From contig CAJQOA010000013.1 in NCBI GenBank assembly GCA_905479815.1, positions 1 through 43,573 on the forward strand: 43,573 nucleotides of DNA, given 5' to 3'. The notes under the pieces were generated by a model. It was not told the origin of the DNA. It did no database searches and saw only the letters and a list, made by a program, of their open reading frames with translations. The stretch is from an uncultured Psychroserpens sp. GTDB lineage: Bacteria > Bacteroidota > Bacteroidia > Flavobacteriales > Flavobacteriaceae. Made by a program: the position numbers and the translations under genes. Numbering within the stretch: the first letter of the stretch is position 1; the number at the start of each line of letters is the position of its first letter. Of this stretch, positions 26,278 through 35,075 are shown piece by piece.

Positions 26278-27246
26278 ATGCAAAGACAATTTAAAGATTA
26301 CTTTTTCGTCACTCTTAAAGGAATTGCTATGGGAGCAGCAGATGTTGTGCCAGGAGTTTCTGGTGGTACAATCGCTTTTATCTCTGGTATTTATGAAGAA
26401 TTAATTGAGAGTATTGATAACCTTAATCTTGGTGTTTTTAAATTATGGAAACAAAATGGATTCAAAGCTGCATGGAACTCCATTAACGGTACTTTCCTCC
26501 TAGCCTTATTCTCAGGTATTGCCATAAGTATTTTGTCTCTAGCAAAGCTTATTAAATACTTATTACACAATGAACCTATTTTATTATGGTCGTTCTTTTT
26601 TGGTCTTGTTTTAGCCAGTATTTTGTATATAGGAAAGCAAATACAATCGTGGTCTCCTAAAATCATCATTGCCATCATTATAACATCAATAGTATCTTAT
26701 TTTATAACACTTGCCGAACCATTTGCATCTCCAGATAGTCCTTTTTACCTACTGTTTTGTGGTTTTATTGCAATCATTGCAATGATTCTACCAGGTGTTT
26801 CTGGAGCATTTATATTGCTTATTCTTGGAGCTTACGAAACCGCAATCAATACTGTAAATAACTTAATTGAAGGTGTTACAACCATGAACTTAGACTTATT
26901 GAAAGATGCTTTATTAAAATTCTTTTTACTTGGTCTTGGAGCAATTGTTGGCCTCAAAGTGTTTTCGAAAATTTTAAACTGGATGTTTAAAAACCATAAA
27001 AATCTCACCTTAGCTATTCTCACAGGGTTTATGATTGGATCTTTAAATAAAATATGGCCTTGGAAATTAGTCACTAAAACAAGAATAAATTCCGAAGGTA
27101 TAGAAGTTACTGCTCTAGATGAAAGTATTTTGCCGACCTCCTATGTTGGAGACAATCAAATCATATTAGCGCTTATATTTATAGTTATTGGTTTTGCAGC
27201 AATTCTAATTTTAGAAAGCTTAGGCAAGAAAAAAACAACTGCATAA
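26278..27246 (+). CDS. DUF368 membrane protein, undecaprenyl-phosphate translocase family (copy 1)
   Basis: The 322-residue polytopic membrane protein has the two DUF368 signature turns: GAADVVPGVSGGTIAFISG near residue 20 and AMILPGVSGAFILLILGAY near residue 168, flanked by about eight to nine hydrophobic helices. The two glycine-proline motifs indicate an inverted internal repeat. DUF368 proteins have been shown in other bacteria (PopT) to return undecaprenyl phosphate to the inner face of the membrane for reuse in cell-wall synthesis; that role is inferred here. Its TAA overlaps the ATG of copy 2 by one base. Confidence 0.92.
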   Translation: MQRQFKDYFFVTLKGIAMGAADVVPGVSGGTIAFISGIYEELIESIDNLNLGVFKLWKQNGFKAAWNSINGTFLLALFSGIAISILSLAKLIKYLLHNEPILLWSFFFGLVLASILYIGKQIQSWSPKIIIAIIITSIVSYFITLAEPFASPDSPFYLLFCGFIAIIAMILPGVSGAFILLILGAYETAINTVNNLIEGVTTMNLDLLKDALLKFFLLGLGAIVGLKVFSKILNWMFKNHKNLTLAILTGFMIGSLNKIWPWKLVTKTRINSEGIEVTALDESILPTSYVGDNQIILALIFIVIGFAAILILESLGKKKTTA

Positions 27247-28265
27247 TGCAAAGCACTAAAACTCTAAAAGATCGTATTTTCTTGGTTTTAAAAGGTCTAG
27301 GTATGGGAGCAGCCAACAAAGTTCCTGGTGTATCTGGAGGTGTCGTGGCGTTTGTAGCTGGTTTTTATGAAGAGTTTATTTTCTCGCTTCAACGTGTCAA
27401 TAAAACAGCACTTAAACTACTATTAAATGGTAGGTTCAAGACGTTTTACAAATATATTAATGGCCGGTTTTTAAGTCTATTGTTTTTAGGCATGATCATA
27501 AGCTACTTTAGTGTCTCAAAAATTTTAGACTATTTAATCAAGCATTATGAACTCTACGTATGGAGTTTATTCTTTGGGATGATTATAGGCTCTATCTACT
27601 ATATCAATAAAGATTTTAAAGATTGGAATTTTAAGAGTATCCTTTCTCTCATTATTGGAATAAGTCTAGGTATTGCCATAAGTTTTCTAGATCCAGCAAT
27701 GGAAAATGACAACCTTTTATTTGTTTTTTTCTGCGGAATAATAAGTGTTTCAGGTATGACACTTCCTGGTTTTTCTGGCTCATTCATTCTTATTCTCTTA
27801 GGTAATTACATTCTACTACTTGTAGATTCTGTAAATGCGCTATATGATACATTTTCAGAAATCATTACAGGAGATTTTAGTTTTATACACAATGAAGTTA
27901 GAACTAGACTTCTCAAGGTTCTTGCAATGTTTACACTAGGCTCTGCAGTTGGTTTAGTATCCTTTTCGCATGTTTTAAGTTATGTGCTTAAACATTATAA
28001 AAGCATAACTACAGCATCCATTATTGGTTTTATAGTTGGTTCACTTGGTGTCGTTTGGCCTTGGAAGAGAACAATTTTCAAAGTTCAAGATGATGGTAGT
28101 TTTTTACTTGATTCTAGAGGAGAACAAATCATTCTAAATTACGAACGTTTTTTACCTCAAATTGAAACTCAAACTTATATTGCAGGTGCTTATATTATTT
28201 TAGGCATACTAATAGTACTCGCCTTAGAACGCTATGGTCAATACACAAAAAACGCACATGAATAG
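27246..28265 (+). CDS. DUF368 membrane protein, undecaprenyl-phosphate translocase family (copy 2)
   Basis: The 339-residue paralogue of the preceding protein carries the same pair of motifs: GAANKVPGVSGGVVAFVAGFYEE near residue 21 and GMTLPGFSGSFILILLGNY near residue 168. The end also matches (VVWPWKRTIFKVQDDG here, KIWPWKLVTKTRINSEG in copy 1). It starts at ATG 27246 in a TAATG overlap, so translation is coupled. It overlaps aroE by eight bases at its own end. In copy 2 the first motif has Asn-Lys in place of Asp-Val, and the second has Phe for Val. The two copies may form a heteromer or have different specificities; that is inference. Confidence 0.92.
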   Translation: MQSTKTLKDRIFLVLKGLGMGAANKVPGVSGGVVAFVAGFYEEFIFSLQRVNKTALKLLLNGRFKTFYKYINGRFLSLLFLGMIISYFSVSKILDYLIKHYELYVWSLFFGMIIGSIYYINKDFKDWNFKSILSLIIGISLGIAISFLDPAMENDNLLFVFFCGIISVSGMTLPGFSGSFILILLGNYILLLVDSVNALYDTFSEIITGDFSFIHNEVRTRLLKVLAMFTLGSAVGLVSFSHVLSYVLKHYKSITTASIIGFIVGSLGVVWPWKRTIFKVQDDGSFLLDSRGEQIILNYERFLPQIETQTYIAGAYIILGILIVLALERYGQYTKNAHE

Positions 28266-28998
28266 ATTAGGTTTAATAGGTAAGGATATTTCATATTCGT
28301 TTTCTAGAGGTTACTTCACATCAAAGTTTGAGGAGCAAAAACTTCCGTTTACCTATGAGAATTTTGATTTAAAGCATATTTCAGAATTCACACAACTCTT
28401 TACCAAAGGTCATAGTATCGTTGGTTTTAATGTGACAATCCCATATAAGGAAGACATTATTCCATACTTGGATAGCCTAAATAAAAAGGCAAGAAAAATA
28501 GGAGCTGTTAACACCATTACAATTAACAAAGAAGGAAAACTAAAAGGGTATAATACAGATTGCTACGGATTTAAAAAATCTATAAAACCATTTTTAAAAC
28601 CACATCATAAAAAAGCTTTAATATTAGGTACAGGAGGTGCTTCAAAAGCGATTGCATATACGTTTAAAAGGTTAGATATCAAATTTGACTACGTCTCTAG
28701 AACCAAAAAACCAGGTGTCAAATTTACTTATGAGACATTAACTTCGGAAATTTTAAAGGATTACACTATTGTAGTAAATAGCACACCAATTGGAACACAT
28801 CCTAATGTAGATGAGTGTCCTAATATTCCATATGATGGCATAACAAATCAACATTTCTTATTCGATGTGATCTATAATCCTAGTCAAACAAAATTCTTAA
28901 AATTAGGTAAAGATCGTGGTGCTGAAATATGCAACGGACTCCAAATGTTAGAATATCAAGCAGAAAAAGCTTGGAAAACATGGAATTCAACCTTTTAA
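28258..28998 (+). CDS. aroE: Shikimate dehydrogenase
   Basis: The 246-residue enzyme starts at ATG 28258, inside the last codons of the second DUF368 gene. It reduces 3-dehydroshikimate to shikimate with NADPH. Motifs: GLIGKDISYSFS (substrate site, a variant of the usual S.S), GFNVTIPYKEDI with catalytic Lys64, GAVNTI, GYNTDCYGFKKS with the second catalytic Asp, and the Rossmann loop LILGTGGASKAIAYTFKRL. NSTPIGTHPNVDECPNIPYDG and NGLQMLEYQAEKAW close the protein. It is shorter than the Escherichia coli enzyme, as is common in Bacteroidota. Confidence 0.95.
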   Translation: MNRLGLIGKDISYSFSRGYFTSKFEEQKLPFTYENFDLKHISEFTQLFTKGHSIVGFNVTIPYKEDIIPYLDSLNKKARKIGAVNTITINKEGKLKGYNTDCYGFKKSIKPFLKPHHKKALILGTGGASKAIAYTFKRLDIKFDYVSRTKKPGVKFTYETLTSEILKDYTIVVNSTPIGTHPNVDECPNIPYDGITNQHFLFDVIYNPSQTKFLKLGKDRGAEICNGLQMLEYQAEKAWKTWNSTF

Positions 28999-29077
28999 CA
29001 GGTCTAAACAACAACTTCTTTTTTGTAAATCAGCCTCTTGTTAGTATATTAGCCTTCTAATATAAAAACATTGAAAA

Positions 29078-31183
29078 ATGTCTGAGAATGATAACCTGCA
29101 AGAAGCAGATGGAAACAAAGAATTAAAATCAAACGAAACACCTCAAACTCCTGAAAACTCGAGTAATGAGACTGAGCCTATTTCCGAAGAGATTAACACA
29201 AACGTAGAAGAATCTATTGATGATGTCATTGAAACCGTAGAACCGGTTACTGAGGATGTCTCTGAAACTGTTGAAGACGTGATTGAAGTGACTGAAGATG
29301 TTGTAGAAGACGTTACAGAAGAAGTAAAAGAGGTCATTGAGCCAATAGAAGACTCTAAGGAACCTGTTGCGGAAGCCGATAAAAAAGCAGATGCTCATGT
29401 TGAAGAAATTGAAGAGTCAAATGCAGAGGATGCAGAAGATGAAGAGAATATTGAGCGTCATACATTAGAATCTAAAGATTACCATGCCATGTCAATGGAG
29501 CAGTTATCAATTGAGTTTGAGCAACTGATAGAAAATCATAAAGTACAAAATATCAAATCACAAGTTGAAGATATAAAATCTGAGTTTAACTCCAAGTTTG
29601 ATGCCTTATTAGACGAAAAAAAGGAAGAGTTTCTAAGTGAAGGTGGAAATGAAATTGATTTCTACTACTCCTCGCCTGTTAAGAAACAATTTAATACTGT
29701 TTTTAAAACATATAGAAATAACTTAGGTTCTTATTATAAGCAACGTGAAAATAATTTAAAGTCAAATCTAGAAAATAGATTAGAAATTATTGAGAAAATA
29801 AAAGGTCTAGTAAGTGATGAAGAAAATATCAACACAACATACAAAACCTTCAAAGATTTACAAGACCAATGGAGAAATGCTGGTCCTATACCAAGAGATC
29901 GTTATAACAATGCTTGGAATTCTTACCATCATCATGTTGAGATTTTCTATGATGTTTTACATTTAAATAGAGACTTACGAGATTTAGATTTCAAACATAA
30001 TCTTGAGAAAAAAACTAAAATCATAGAACGTGCTGAGGAATTAGCAGCAGATGATAATATAAATCGTTCTTTTAGAGAACTACAGGTATTACACAAACTA
30101 TGGAAAGAAGAATTAGGTCCTGTTTCTAGAGAACATCGTGATGAAGTTTGGGAGCGTTTTAGTAAAGCAACTAAAATCATACATGACAAGCGTCAAGGTT
30201 ATTATGCAGATTTAGATAAATCTCGTGAGAAAAATCTAGAATTAAAAGAAGACATTATTTCTAAAATCACAGAAATCTCTAATGATACTTCTAATGCTCA
30301 TAATGCTTGGCAAAAGAAAATAAAATCTATTGAAGCTTTAAGAGAAGAATTCTTTAATGCTGGTAAAGTTCCTCAAAAAGCAAATGAAGCTACTTGGTCT
30401 AAATTTAAAGATGCGGTTAGAACATTTAATCGTCAGAAAAATACGTTCTATAAAAGTCTTAAGAAAGATCAATACGATAATTTAGAAAAAAAGAAAGCGT
30501 TAATACAAATAGCCTTAGACAATAAGGATAATGAAGATTTAGCTGCTACAACACCTTTGATGAAAAGAATACAAGGTGATTGGAAAAAAATTGGTCATGT
30601 TCCTAGAAAAGATAGCGACAAAATATGGAAGCAATTTAAAGGTGCTTGTAATACTTATTTTGATAGGTTAAATGCAGAAAGAAATGAAGCCAACAAAGAA
30701 TTAATGGTTGCATACGAGCAAAAAAACAAAATGCTTACTGAAGTCAATGCTATAGAATTGTCTGGAGATTCTAAAAAAGATATCGTTACAATTAAAGAAA
30801 AGATTGCTGCATGGAAAGCTATTGGTCACGTCCCTTCTAACAAACGTTATATTGATGGAAAATTCAATAAAGCGCTTGATGGCTTATTTGGTAAACTAGA
30901 CATGGATAGAGCTAAACTTGAGATGATCAAGTTTGAAAATAAAATTGAAAATTTAGCGCAACCTGGTGACACTAGAGCATTAGACAACGAACAAAACTTT
31001 ATTAGAAAGAAAATTGGTGAGATTAAAGGTGAAATCATTCAACTAGAAAATAACATGCAGTTTTTCTCAAATGTTGATAAAAGCAACCCTTTAGTTAAAG
31101 AAGTCTTTAAAAACGTTGATAATCACAAGAAAAATCTTTCTATATGGGAAGATAAGTTGAGAAAGATTAAAAGCATGTATTAA
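29078..31183 (+). CDS. DUF349 repeat protein with acidic N-terminal region
   Basis: The 701-residue protein has two parts. Residues 1-130 are low-complexity and very acidic, dominated by Glu, Val and Asp (SETVEDVIEVTEDVVEDV), and probably disordered. Residues 150-690 hold about six tandem DUF349 units, each a three-helix coiled-coil-like bundle with a W..G pattern (QDQWRNAGPIPRDRYNNAW, HKLWKEELGPVSREHRDEVW, GDWKKIGHVPRKDSDKIWKQFK, AAWKAIGHVPSNKRYIDGKF). DUF349 proteins have no established biochemical function. No signal peptide or membrane segment is visible, so it is cytoplasmic. It stands alone between aroE and a strong terminator. Confidence 0.9.
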   Translation: MSENDNLQEADGNKELKSNETPQTPENSSNETEPISEEINTNVEESIDDVIETVEPVTEDVSETVEDVIEVTEDVVEDVTEEVKEVIEPIEDSKEPVAEADKKADAHVEEIEESNAEDAEDEENIERHTLESKDYHAMSMEQLSIEFEQLIENHKVQNIKSQVEDIKSEFNSKFDALLDEKKEEFLSEGGNEIDFYYSSPVKKQFNTVFKTYRNNLGSYYKQRENNLKSNLENRLEIIEKIKGLVSDEENINTTYKTFKDLQDQWRNAGPIPRDRYNNAWNSYHHHVEIFYDVLHLNRDLRDLDFKHNLEKKTKIIERAEELAADDNINRSFRELQVLHKLWKEELGPVSREHRDEVWERFSKATKIIHDKRQGYYADLDKSREKNLELKEDIISKITEISNDTSNAHNAWQKKIKSIEALREEFFNAGKVPQKANEATWSKFKDAVRTFNRQKNTFYKSLKKDQYDNLEKKKALIQIALDNKDNEDLAATTPLMKRIQGDWKKIGHVPRKDSDKIWKQFKGACNTYFDRLNAERNEANKELMVAYEQKNKMLTEVNAIELSGDSKKDIVTIKEKIAAWKAIGHVPSNKRYIDGKFNKALDGLFGKLDMDRAKLEMIKFENKIENLAQPGDTRALDNEQNFIRKKIGEIKGEIIQLENNMQFFSNVDKSNPLVKEVFKNVDNHKKNLSIWEDKLRKIKSMY

Positions 31184-31207
31184 ACTCTTCATTTACATCA
31201 AAACACA

Positions 31208-31235
31208 AAAAGACCATCAATACTGATGGTCTTTT
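31208..31235 (+). terminator. Intrinsic terminator after the DUF349 gene
   Basis: AAAAGACCATCA (31208-31219) pairs with TGATGGTCTTTT (31224-31235) around a 4-base loop, with a T-rich continuation. It lies 24 bases after the stop. Confidence 0.88.
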
Positions 31236-31338
31236 CTCTTTTTCATAGTAATTTTAAGTAGTTCTATTACTACACATATATATACGTGAATTTTAGTCTT
31301 TTGGTTTTTTATACAGGAATAATCATTAACTTTATTAC

Positions 31339-31803
31339 ATGAATTCAATTATAGAAAATTTTTATAGTGCATTTAAAAGTCAAGATGCAGAGTCCATGGT
31401 AGCCTGTTACCACGATGATATTGTTTTTGAAGATCCTGCGTTTGGAGTTTTAAAAGGTGAGCATGCTAAAAATATGTGGCGCATGTTAATTACATCGCAA
31501 AAAGGAAAAGAATTTATAATTGAGTACTCAGAGATCAACTCAAAAGGAGATACAGGAAACGCAAAGTGGGAAGCTCATTATAATTTTAGTAAAACGGGAA
31601 GACCAGTTCACAATAAAATAGTAGCAAATTTTGAATTTAAAGATGGTAAAATCATCAAACATACAGATTACTTTAATCTACATAAATGGTCAAAACAAGC
31701 CATAGGCTTTAAAGGTCTTTTGATGGGAGGTACTTCTTTTTTTAAGAAAAAACTTAATCAACAAACCAATATGCTATTAACTAAATTTGAAACTACGCTG
31801 TAA
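31339..31803 (+). CDS. SnoaL-like (NTF2-fold) protein
   Basis: The 154-residue cytoplasmic protein has the NTF2/SnoaL layout: an initial helix (IIENFYSAFKSQDAESMVACYHDDIVFEDPAFG), the short GEHAKNMWRML helix, then four strands (GNAKWEAHYNFSKTGRPVHNKIVANFEFKDGKIIKHTDYF) and a basic C-terminal helix. Members bind or convert small hydrophobic molecules, or only act as scaffolds. The His-Asp pair in ACYHDD and the HTDYF end are common to the family. A weak promoter (TTG 31301-31303, TAACTTTA 31327-31334) precedes it, and a terminator follows. Confidence 0.88.
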   Translation: MNSIIENFYSAFKSQDAESMVACYHDDIVFEDPAFGVLKGEHAKNMWRMLITSQKGKEFIIEYSEINSKGDTGNAKWEAHYNFSKTGRPVHNKIVANFEFKDGKIIKHTDYFNLHKWSKQAIGFKGLLMGGTSFFKKKLNQQTNMLLTKFETTL

Positions 31804-31808
31804 AACAA

Positions 31809-31839
31809 AAAAGCTACCTAATTAAATTAAGTAGCTTTT
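31809..31839 (+). terminator. Intrinsic terminator after the SnoaL-like gene
   Basis: AAAAGCTAC (31809-31817) pairs with GTAGCTTTT (31831-31839). After one C-A mismatch, the inner AT bases can extend the stem. Confidence 0.8.
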
Positions 31840-31932
31840 GTAATAATTAATTCTGTTTCTTTTTAGGGACTTACGTTTACTTTATGTTTCAGTATTAATT
31901 ACACTATATTTTAATTCAAAAGGCATGCCAAA

Positions 31933-31959
31933 GTGTTGATTTTTAAATAATTTCAACAC
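31933..31959 (-). terminator. Hairpin after the envelope operon
   Basis: GTGTTGA (31933-31939) and TCAACAC (31953-31959) form a 7-bp stem just past the stop of the last minus-strand gene. The following bases on the minus strand are only weakly T-rich, so termination is tentative. Confidence 0.35.
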
Positions 31960-31964
31960 AAATG

Positions 31965-32762
31965 TTATTCTAAAGAGATACAATTAGTATCGTCATCAAA
32001 AGCGCCTTCTGTATCACAAACCTTCACTAATTTTTCGTTTTTGTAGTAGTTACGTTTGGTATAATTACCATTTTCTTTATGTATTTCTACACGATCAAAA
32101 CCATTTACATTATAACGAATACTCGCTAAGCCAGTCATGGCTTGACCATCTACATAAAATAGATTAGAAAACAATTGTCCATCTTTTCGATAAGACATGT
32201 GTGTTTTCTGTTTTAGACCATAAATATCTACTAAGTTGATGGTGTCTTTGTTAACAACCTTAAATATAGGAGCCTTAAGTCTTATTTTATATTTATGTTT
32301 TGTATTTGTAATGATCTCATCATTTAAAGTCACCACTTTTGGTTGCTTGTTTAATCCTGATATTTCATAAATTAATTCATACGCACAATCACATTCTACA
32401 ACCTCTTCAATATACGTTTCTTTGACTTCTGAAACAGAGTCATTTACTTTTATTAGTTCTTCGGAAACCTTTATAAAATTATGATATCTCAATTTAAGCG
32501 TATCATTTATAAATTTGATTTCGCCTTTTGCTGTACGATCACAGCCAGTTGCAACAAACACCTTATAAACTTGAGAAGAATCTGTAATAGTATGACTTAA
32601 AATACGGTTTTGAATTTTACGTCTGTTCATGAAGTATACATCCTCGCATTCTGAAGAAGAATAGGAAATCAACTTAGGATTATTTGGTTTCTGTTCAGAA
32701 TTCAAAAATGCAATACACAGGATAACAAAAATTGAAACATAAAACTTATGATGTGAATTCAC
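31965..32762 (-). CDS. Hypothetical secreted protein
   Basis: The 265-residue protein has an N-terminal hydrophobic stretch (FYVSIFVILCIAFLNSE) that can act as a signal peptide or anchor, then beta-rich sequence. A motif VECDCAYELIYEISGL lies near residues 123-138, with paired cysteines. The end has MORN- or YwqK-like strands (GNYTKRNYYKNEKLVKVCD). I do not recognise a named family, and the repeats at the end are too few to call. It is the last gene of the minus-strand run, 13 bases after plsC, and is probably read from the same message. Confidence 0.7.
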   Translation of the reverse strand: MNSHHKFYVSIFVILCIAFLNSEQKPNNPKLISYSSSECEDVYFMNRRKIQNRILSHTITDSSQVYKVFVATGCDRTAKGEIKFINDTLKLRYHNFIKVSEELIKVNDSVSEVKETYIEEVVECDCAYELIYEISGLNKQPKVVTLNDEIITNTKHKYKIRLKAPIFKVVNKDTINLVDIYGLKQKTHMSYRKDGQLFSNLFYVDGQAMTGLASIRYNVNGFDRVEIHKENGNYTKRNYYKNEKLVKVCDTEGAFDDDTNCISLE

Positions 32763-32775
32763 TTTTAGAATTTAA

Positions 32776-33324
32776 TTAAGAATACTCCGTTACTTTACCA
32801 ACAACACCTTTAAAAAATGCTTTCATAAAAGCAAAGTCTGCTTCTACATCATCTGTTGGATAAAAAGGTTCAGAAATAAGGTTTTGTTTATTTTTAAAAT
32901 CTAAGGTAAACATAATGATAGGCACATTTGCAGCTTTAGCAATGTAATAGAAACCTGTTCGCCACTTATCTGCTTTTTTACGGGTACCTTCTGGAGCGAG
33001 TGTTAATCTAAATTCCTCTTTGTTTTCAAATAATTTTGCGATTGCTTCTACCTTATTTTGGCCAGAAGTTCTATCTAAAGCTGCGCCACCAATAGCTCTA
33101 AAATAATAGCCTAGAGGCCATACGAATAGTTCTTTTTTACCAACAAAATTTGTTTTGACACCAGATATTTTCCGAAGAAAGAGTCCGATAAAAAAATCCT
33201 GCCAACTTGTATGAGGAACAGCGATAATCACCGCTTTTTTAACTGTATCCTGTGAAAAATTAGTATTACCTATGATTTTCCAACCTAATAATTTAAAGTA
33301 AATAATTCGAGCTAGCCATCTCAT
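32776..33324 (-). CDS. PlsC-family 1-acylglycerol-3-phosphate acyltransferase-like protein
   Basis: The 182-residue protein carries both motifs of the glycerophosphate acyltransferase superfamily: the catalytic HX4D (HTSWQD, His38 and Asp43) and EGTR (residues 112-115, in APEGTRKKADKWRTGFYYIA). The short length is typical of the compact bacterial members. It should move an acyl chain to a lysophospholipid or similar acceptor at the inner membrane. A role in lipid A or another envelope lipid is possible given the neighbours, but the acceptor is not known. It starts one base after the oxidase stop. Confidence 0.9.
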   Translation of the reverse strand: MRWLARIIYFKLLGWKIIGNTNFSQDTVKKAVIIAVPHTSWQDFFIGLFLRKISGVKTNFVGKKELFVWPLGYYFRAIGGAALDRTSGQNKVEAIAKLFENKEEFRLTLAPEGTRKKADKWRTGFYYIAKAANVPIIMFTLDFKNKQNLISEPFYPTDDVEADFAFMKAFFKGVVGKVTEYS

Positions 33325-33325
33325 A

Positions 33326-34408
33326 TTACATTTTTTGATATAAGGACTTCAACTTTTCTCTTGTTATAACTTGCTCCCAATTTTTACCAATAGCATTTTC
33401 CCATAAAGGAGTTAAACTTAAGGCAACATCAATCATGGTATCAAATTCATCATCTCCTAAATGTGCACAAATACCTTGAGGAATAGTGATGTTATGTTTT
33501 TTTCTCATGGCTTTATACATGGCTACACCTTCAGGGTAATACTCTTCTAAATGTTCAAATACAATACAGTTTCCTATACCATGTTTGACTCCTAAAAGGT
33601 AACCTAAACCGTAACTCATAGCATGCGCCACACCAACTTGAGAGTAGGCAATACTCATACCTCCATGCCAAGACGCCATCATCAATTTATCTTGTGAATC
33701 TTCTGGAGAAAGAGAGTCTTCCAGAAAAATTTCTTTACAAAGTTCCAATGCTTTTTCACCGTAACTTTGACTGAATGCGTTTAAATAAGTGCCTTCTAGA
33801 GATTCAATACAGTGTACAAAACAATCCATACCAGTATAAAACCATTGATCTTTTGGAACATCTGCTGTCAACTCTGGATCTAATATAACTTGATCAAAAG
33901 GCGTGAAATCACTATTAATACCCAATTTTCGTTCTGGACCAGTTAAAATAGTAGTTCTAGAAACTTCAGCTCCAGTACCAGATATTGTTGGTACGCCTAC
34001 ATGATAAATAGCAGGGTTTTTAACTAAAACCCAACCTTGATAATTTTTAGCTTCACCTTCATTAGTTAGCATTATTGCTACAGCTTTGGCAAGATCCAAA
34101 ACTGTACCACCTCCAATACCAATGATACCAGAAGGTCTGTCTTTATGATTTAATATAATTTGCTCTACCAGTTCATCAACCTGTGATGTTTTTGGTTCTT
34201 CCTTAGCAGATATAAATAATAATTGATCTTCATAAGCTAATGATAGTCTTGATGTTATTAAAGGATTCCCTTTAAACACATCATCAACCAAAAATATAAA
34301 TGGTGCTTTTACATTTAATCGTTTAGGAGCTATTATATCTCCTAGTTGATCAAAACTGCCTCGCCCAAATACGACTCTGGACACCATTGGATAATTTCTA
34401 TAACTCAT
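33326..34408 (-). CDS. kdnB: Iron-containing dehydrogenase, probable 3-deoxy-D-manno-octulosonate 8-oxidase
   Basis: The 360-residue enzyme belongs to the group III metal-dependent alcohol dehydrogenases. GIIGIGGGTVLDLAKAVA binds the dinucleotide, and the metal ligands fit Asp195, His199, His262 and His276 (MDCFVHCIE, HAMSYGLGY, VKHGIGN). The sequence style and the position beside kdsB suggest KdnB. In Shewanella KdnB oxidises C8 of Kdo before KdnA adds an amino group, giving 8-amino-Kdo in lipopolysaccharide. That assignment is inference from family and context; kdnA is not in the window. The start is an ATG, 46 bases after the CAT-like stop, and plsC follows after one base. Confidence 0.82.
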   Translation of the reverse strand: MSYRNYPMVSRVVFGRGSFDQLGDIIAPKRLNVKAPFIFLVDDVFKGNPLITSRLSLAYEDQLLFISAKEEPKTSQVDELVEQIILNHKDRPSGIIGIGGGTVLDLAKAVAIMLTNEGEAKNYQGWVLVKNPAIYHVGVPTISGTGAEVSRTTILTGPERKLGINSDFTPFDQVILDPELTADVPKDQWFYTGMDCFVHCIESLEGTYLNAFSQSYGEKALELCKEIFLEDSLSPEDSQDKLMMASWHGGMSIAYSQVGVAHAMSYGLGYLLGVKHGIGNCIVFEHLEEYYPEGVAMYKAMRKKHNITIPQGICAHLGDDEFDTMIDVALSLTPLWENAIGKNWEQVITREKLKSLYQKM

Positions 34409-34454
34409 TTATTCTTCTTCTTTAACAAAAATAAAAACATAGTTGGATTTATCT

Positions 34455-35075
34455 TTATTTATTTAAATAATGTTGGAATTTTTCGGCAAATAATCCAACA
34501 TGGTAACCGTCTACTAAAGCATGGTTTACGTTTATGGATACATTCATCATCATTTTTCCATCATTTTCTTTAATTATTTTACTAAAAGCAAGCTTTGGCA
34601 CAGAATCTAAAGCACCAGAAAGAGGTTCTTTATGACCAGAAAAATTAACCCAAGGCATTGCTGAGCAATGAATACATTCTAAATCATTTCGTAAAGGAAA
34701 TAATGCTCCTGTGGTTTCAATTCTATTTTTTTCTGAAATGAGATGACTCAAAAATAGGTCTAATTCATTATCAAATTCTATATATGAGAATCCAAATGTT
34801 TGATCTGAACGCATTAATGTTGCTGAAGCATTAATAGTTTCAAACTTAACAACAGTATCGTCTTGTATTCTTAGTTTTAATTCATCAATCTCATTTATCG
34901 CTTTCATACAATCATGCAAGTACTTTCCGAAGAAAGAAACATCATGTGCCTTTGCAAAATCATAAGCTTTACTCACATCAACTGGAAAAACAACTCCAAA
35001 ATAAGGATCTTTTAACGTTCTAAAATGATCGTAATGTTGCTTTCGCTTCCAAGTATTTATATCGATAATTTCCAC
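34455..35075 (-). CDS. CatA-like O-acyltransferase (chloramphenicol acetyltransferase fold)
   Basis: The 206-residue protein has the whole type A chloramphenicol acetyltransferase pattern, including the catalytic HALVDG near the end (His185, Asp189), NTWKRKQHYDHFR at the start and the trimer-interface region. The start is a GTG overlapping the preceding TAG by one base (TAGTG). No ATG is available nearby, so translation looks coupled. Because it lies inside an operon for Kdo and lipid genes, its natural substrate may be a sugar or lipid intermediate rather than chloramphenicol. Resistance should not be assumed. Many flavobacteria carry housekeeping proteins of this kind. Confidence 0.88.
   Translation of the reverse strand: MEIIDINTWKRKQHYDHFRTLKDPYFGVVFPVDVSKAYDFAKAHDVSFFGKYLHDCMKAINEIDELKLRIQDDTVVKFETINASATLMRSDQTFGFSYIEFDNELDLFLSHLISEKNRIETTGALFPLRNDLECIHCSAMPWVNFSGHKEPLSGALDSVPKLAFSKIIKENDGKMMMNVSINVNHALVDGYHVGLFAEKFQHYLNK

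Noticed and set aside
29129-29398. Two minus-strand open frames rich in Phe/Asn and Ser/Thr.
   Set aside because: They mirror the low-complexity acidic part of the DUF349 gene.
34455-35075. Antibiotic-resistance gene cluster.
   Set aside because: A single CAT-like gene in an envelope operon, with no mobile element near it, does not support acquired resistance.
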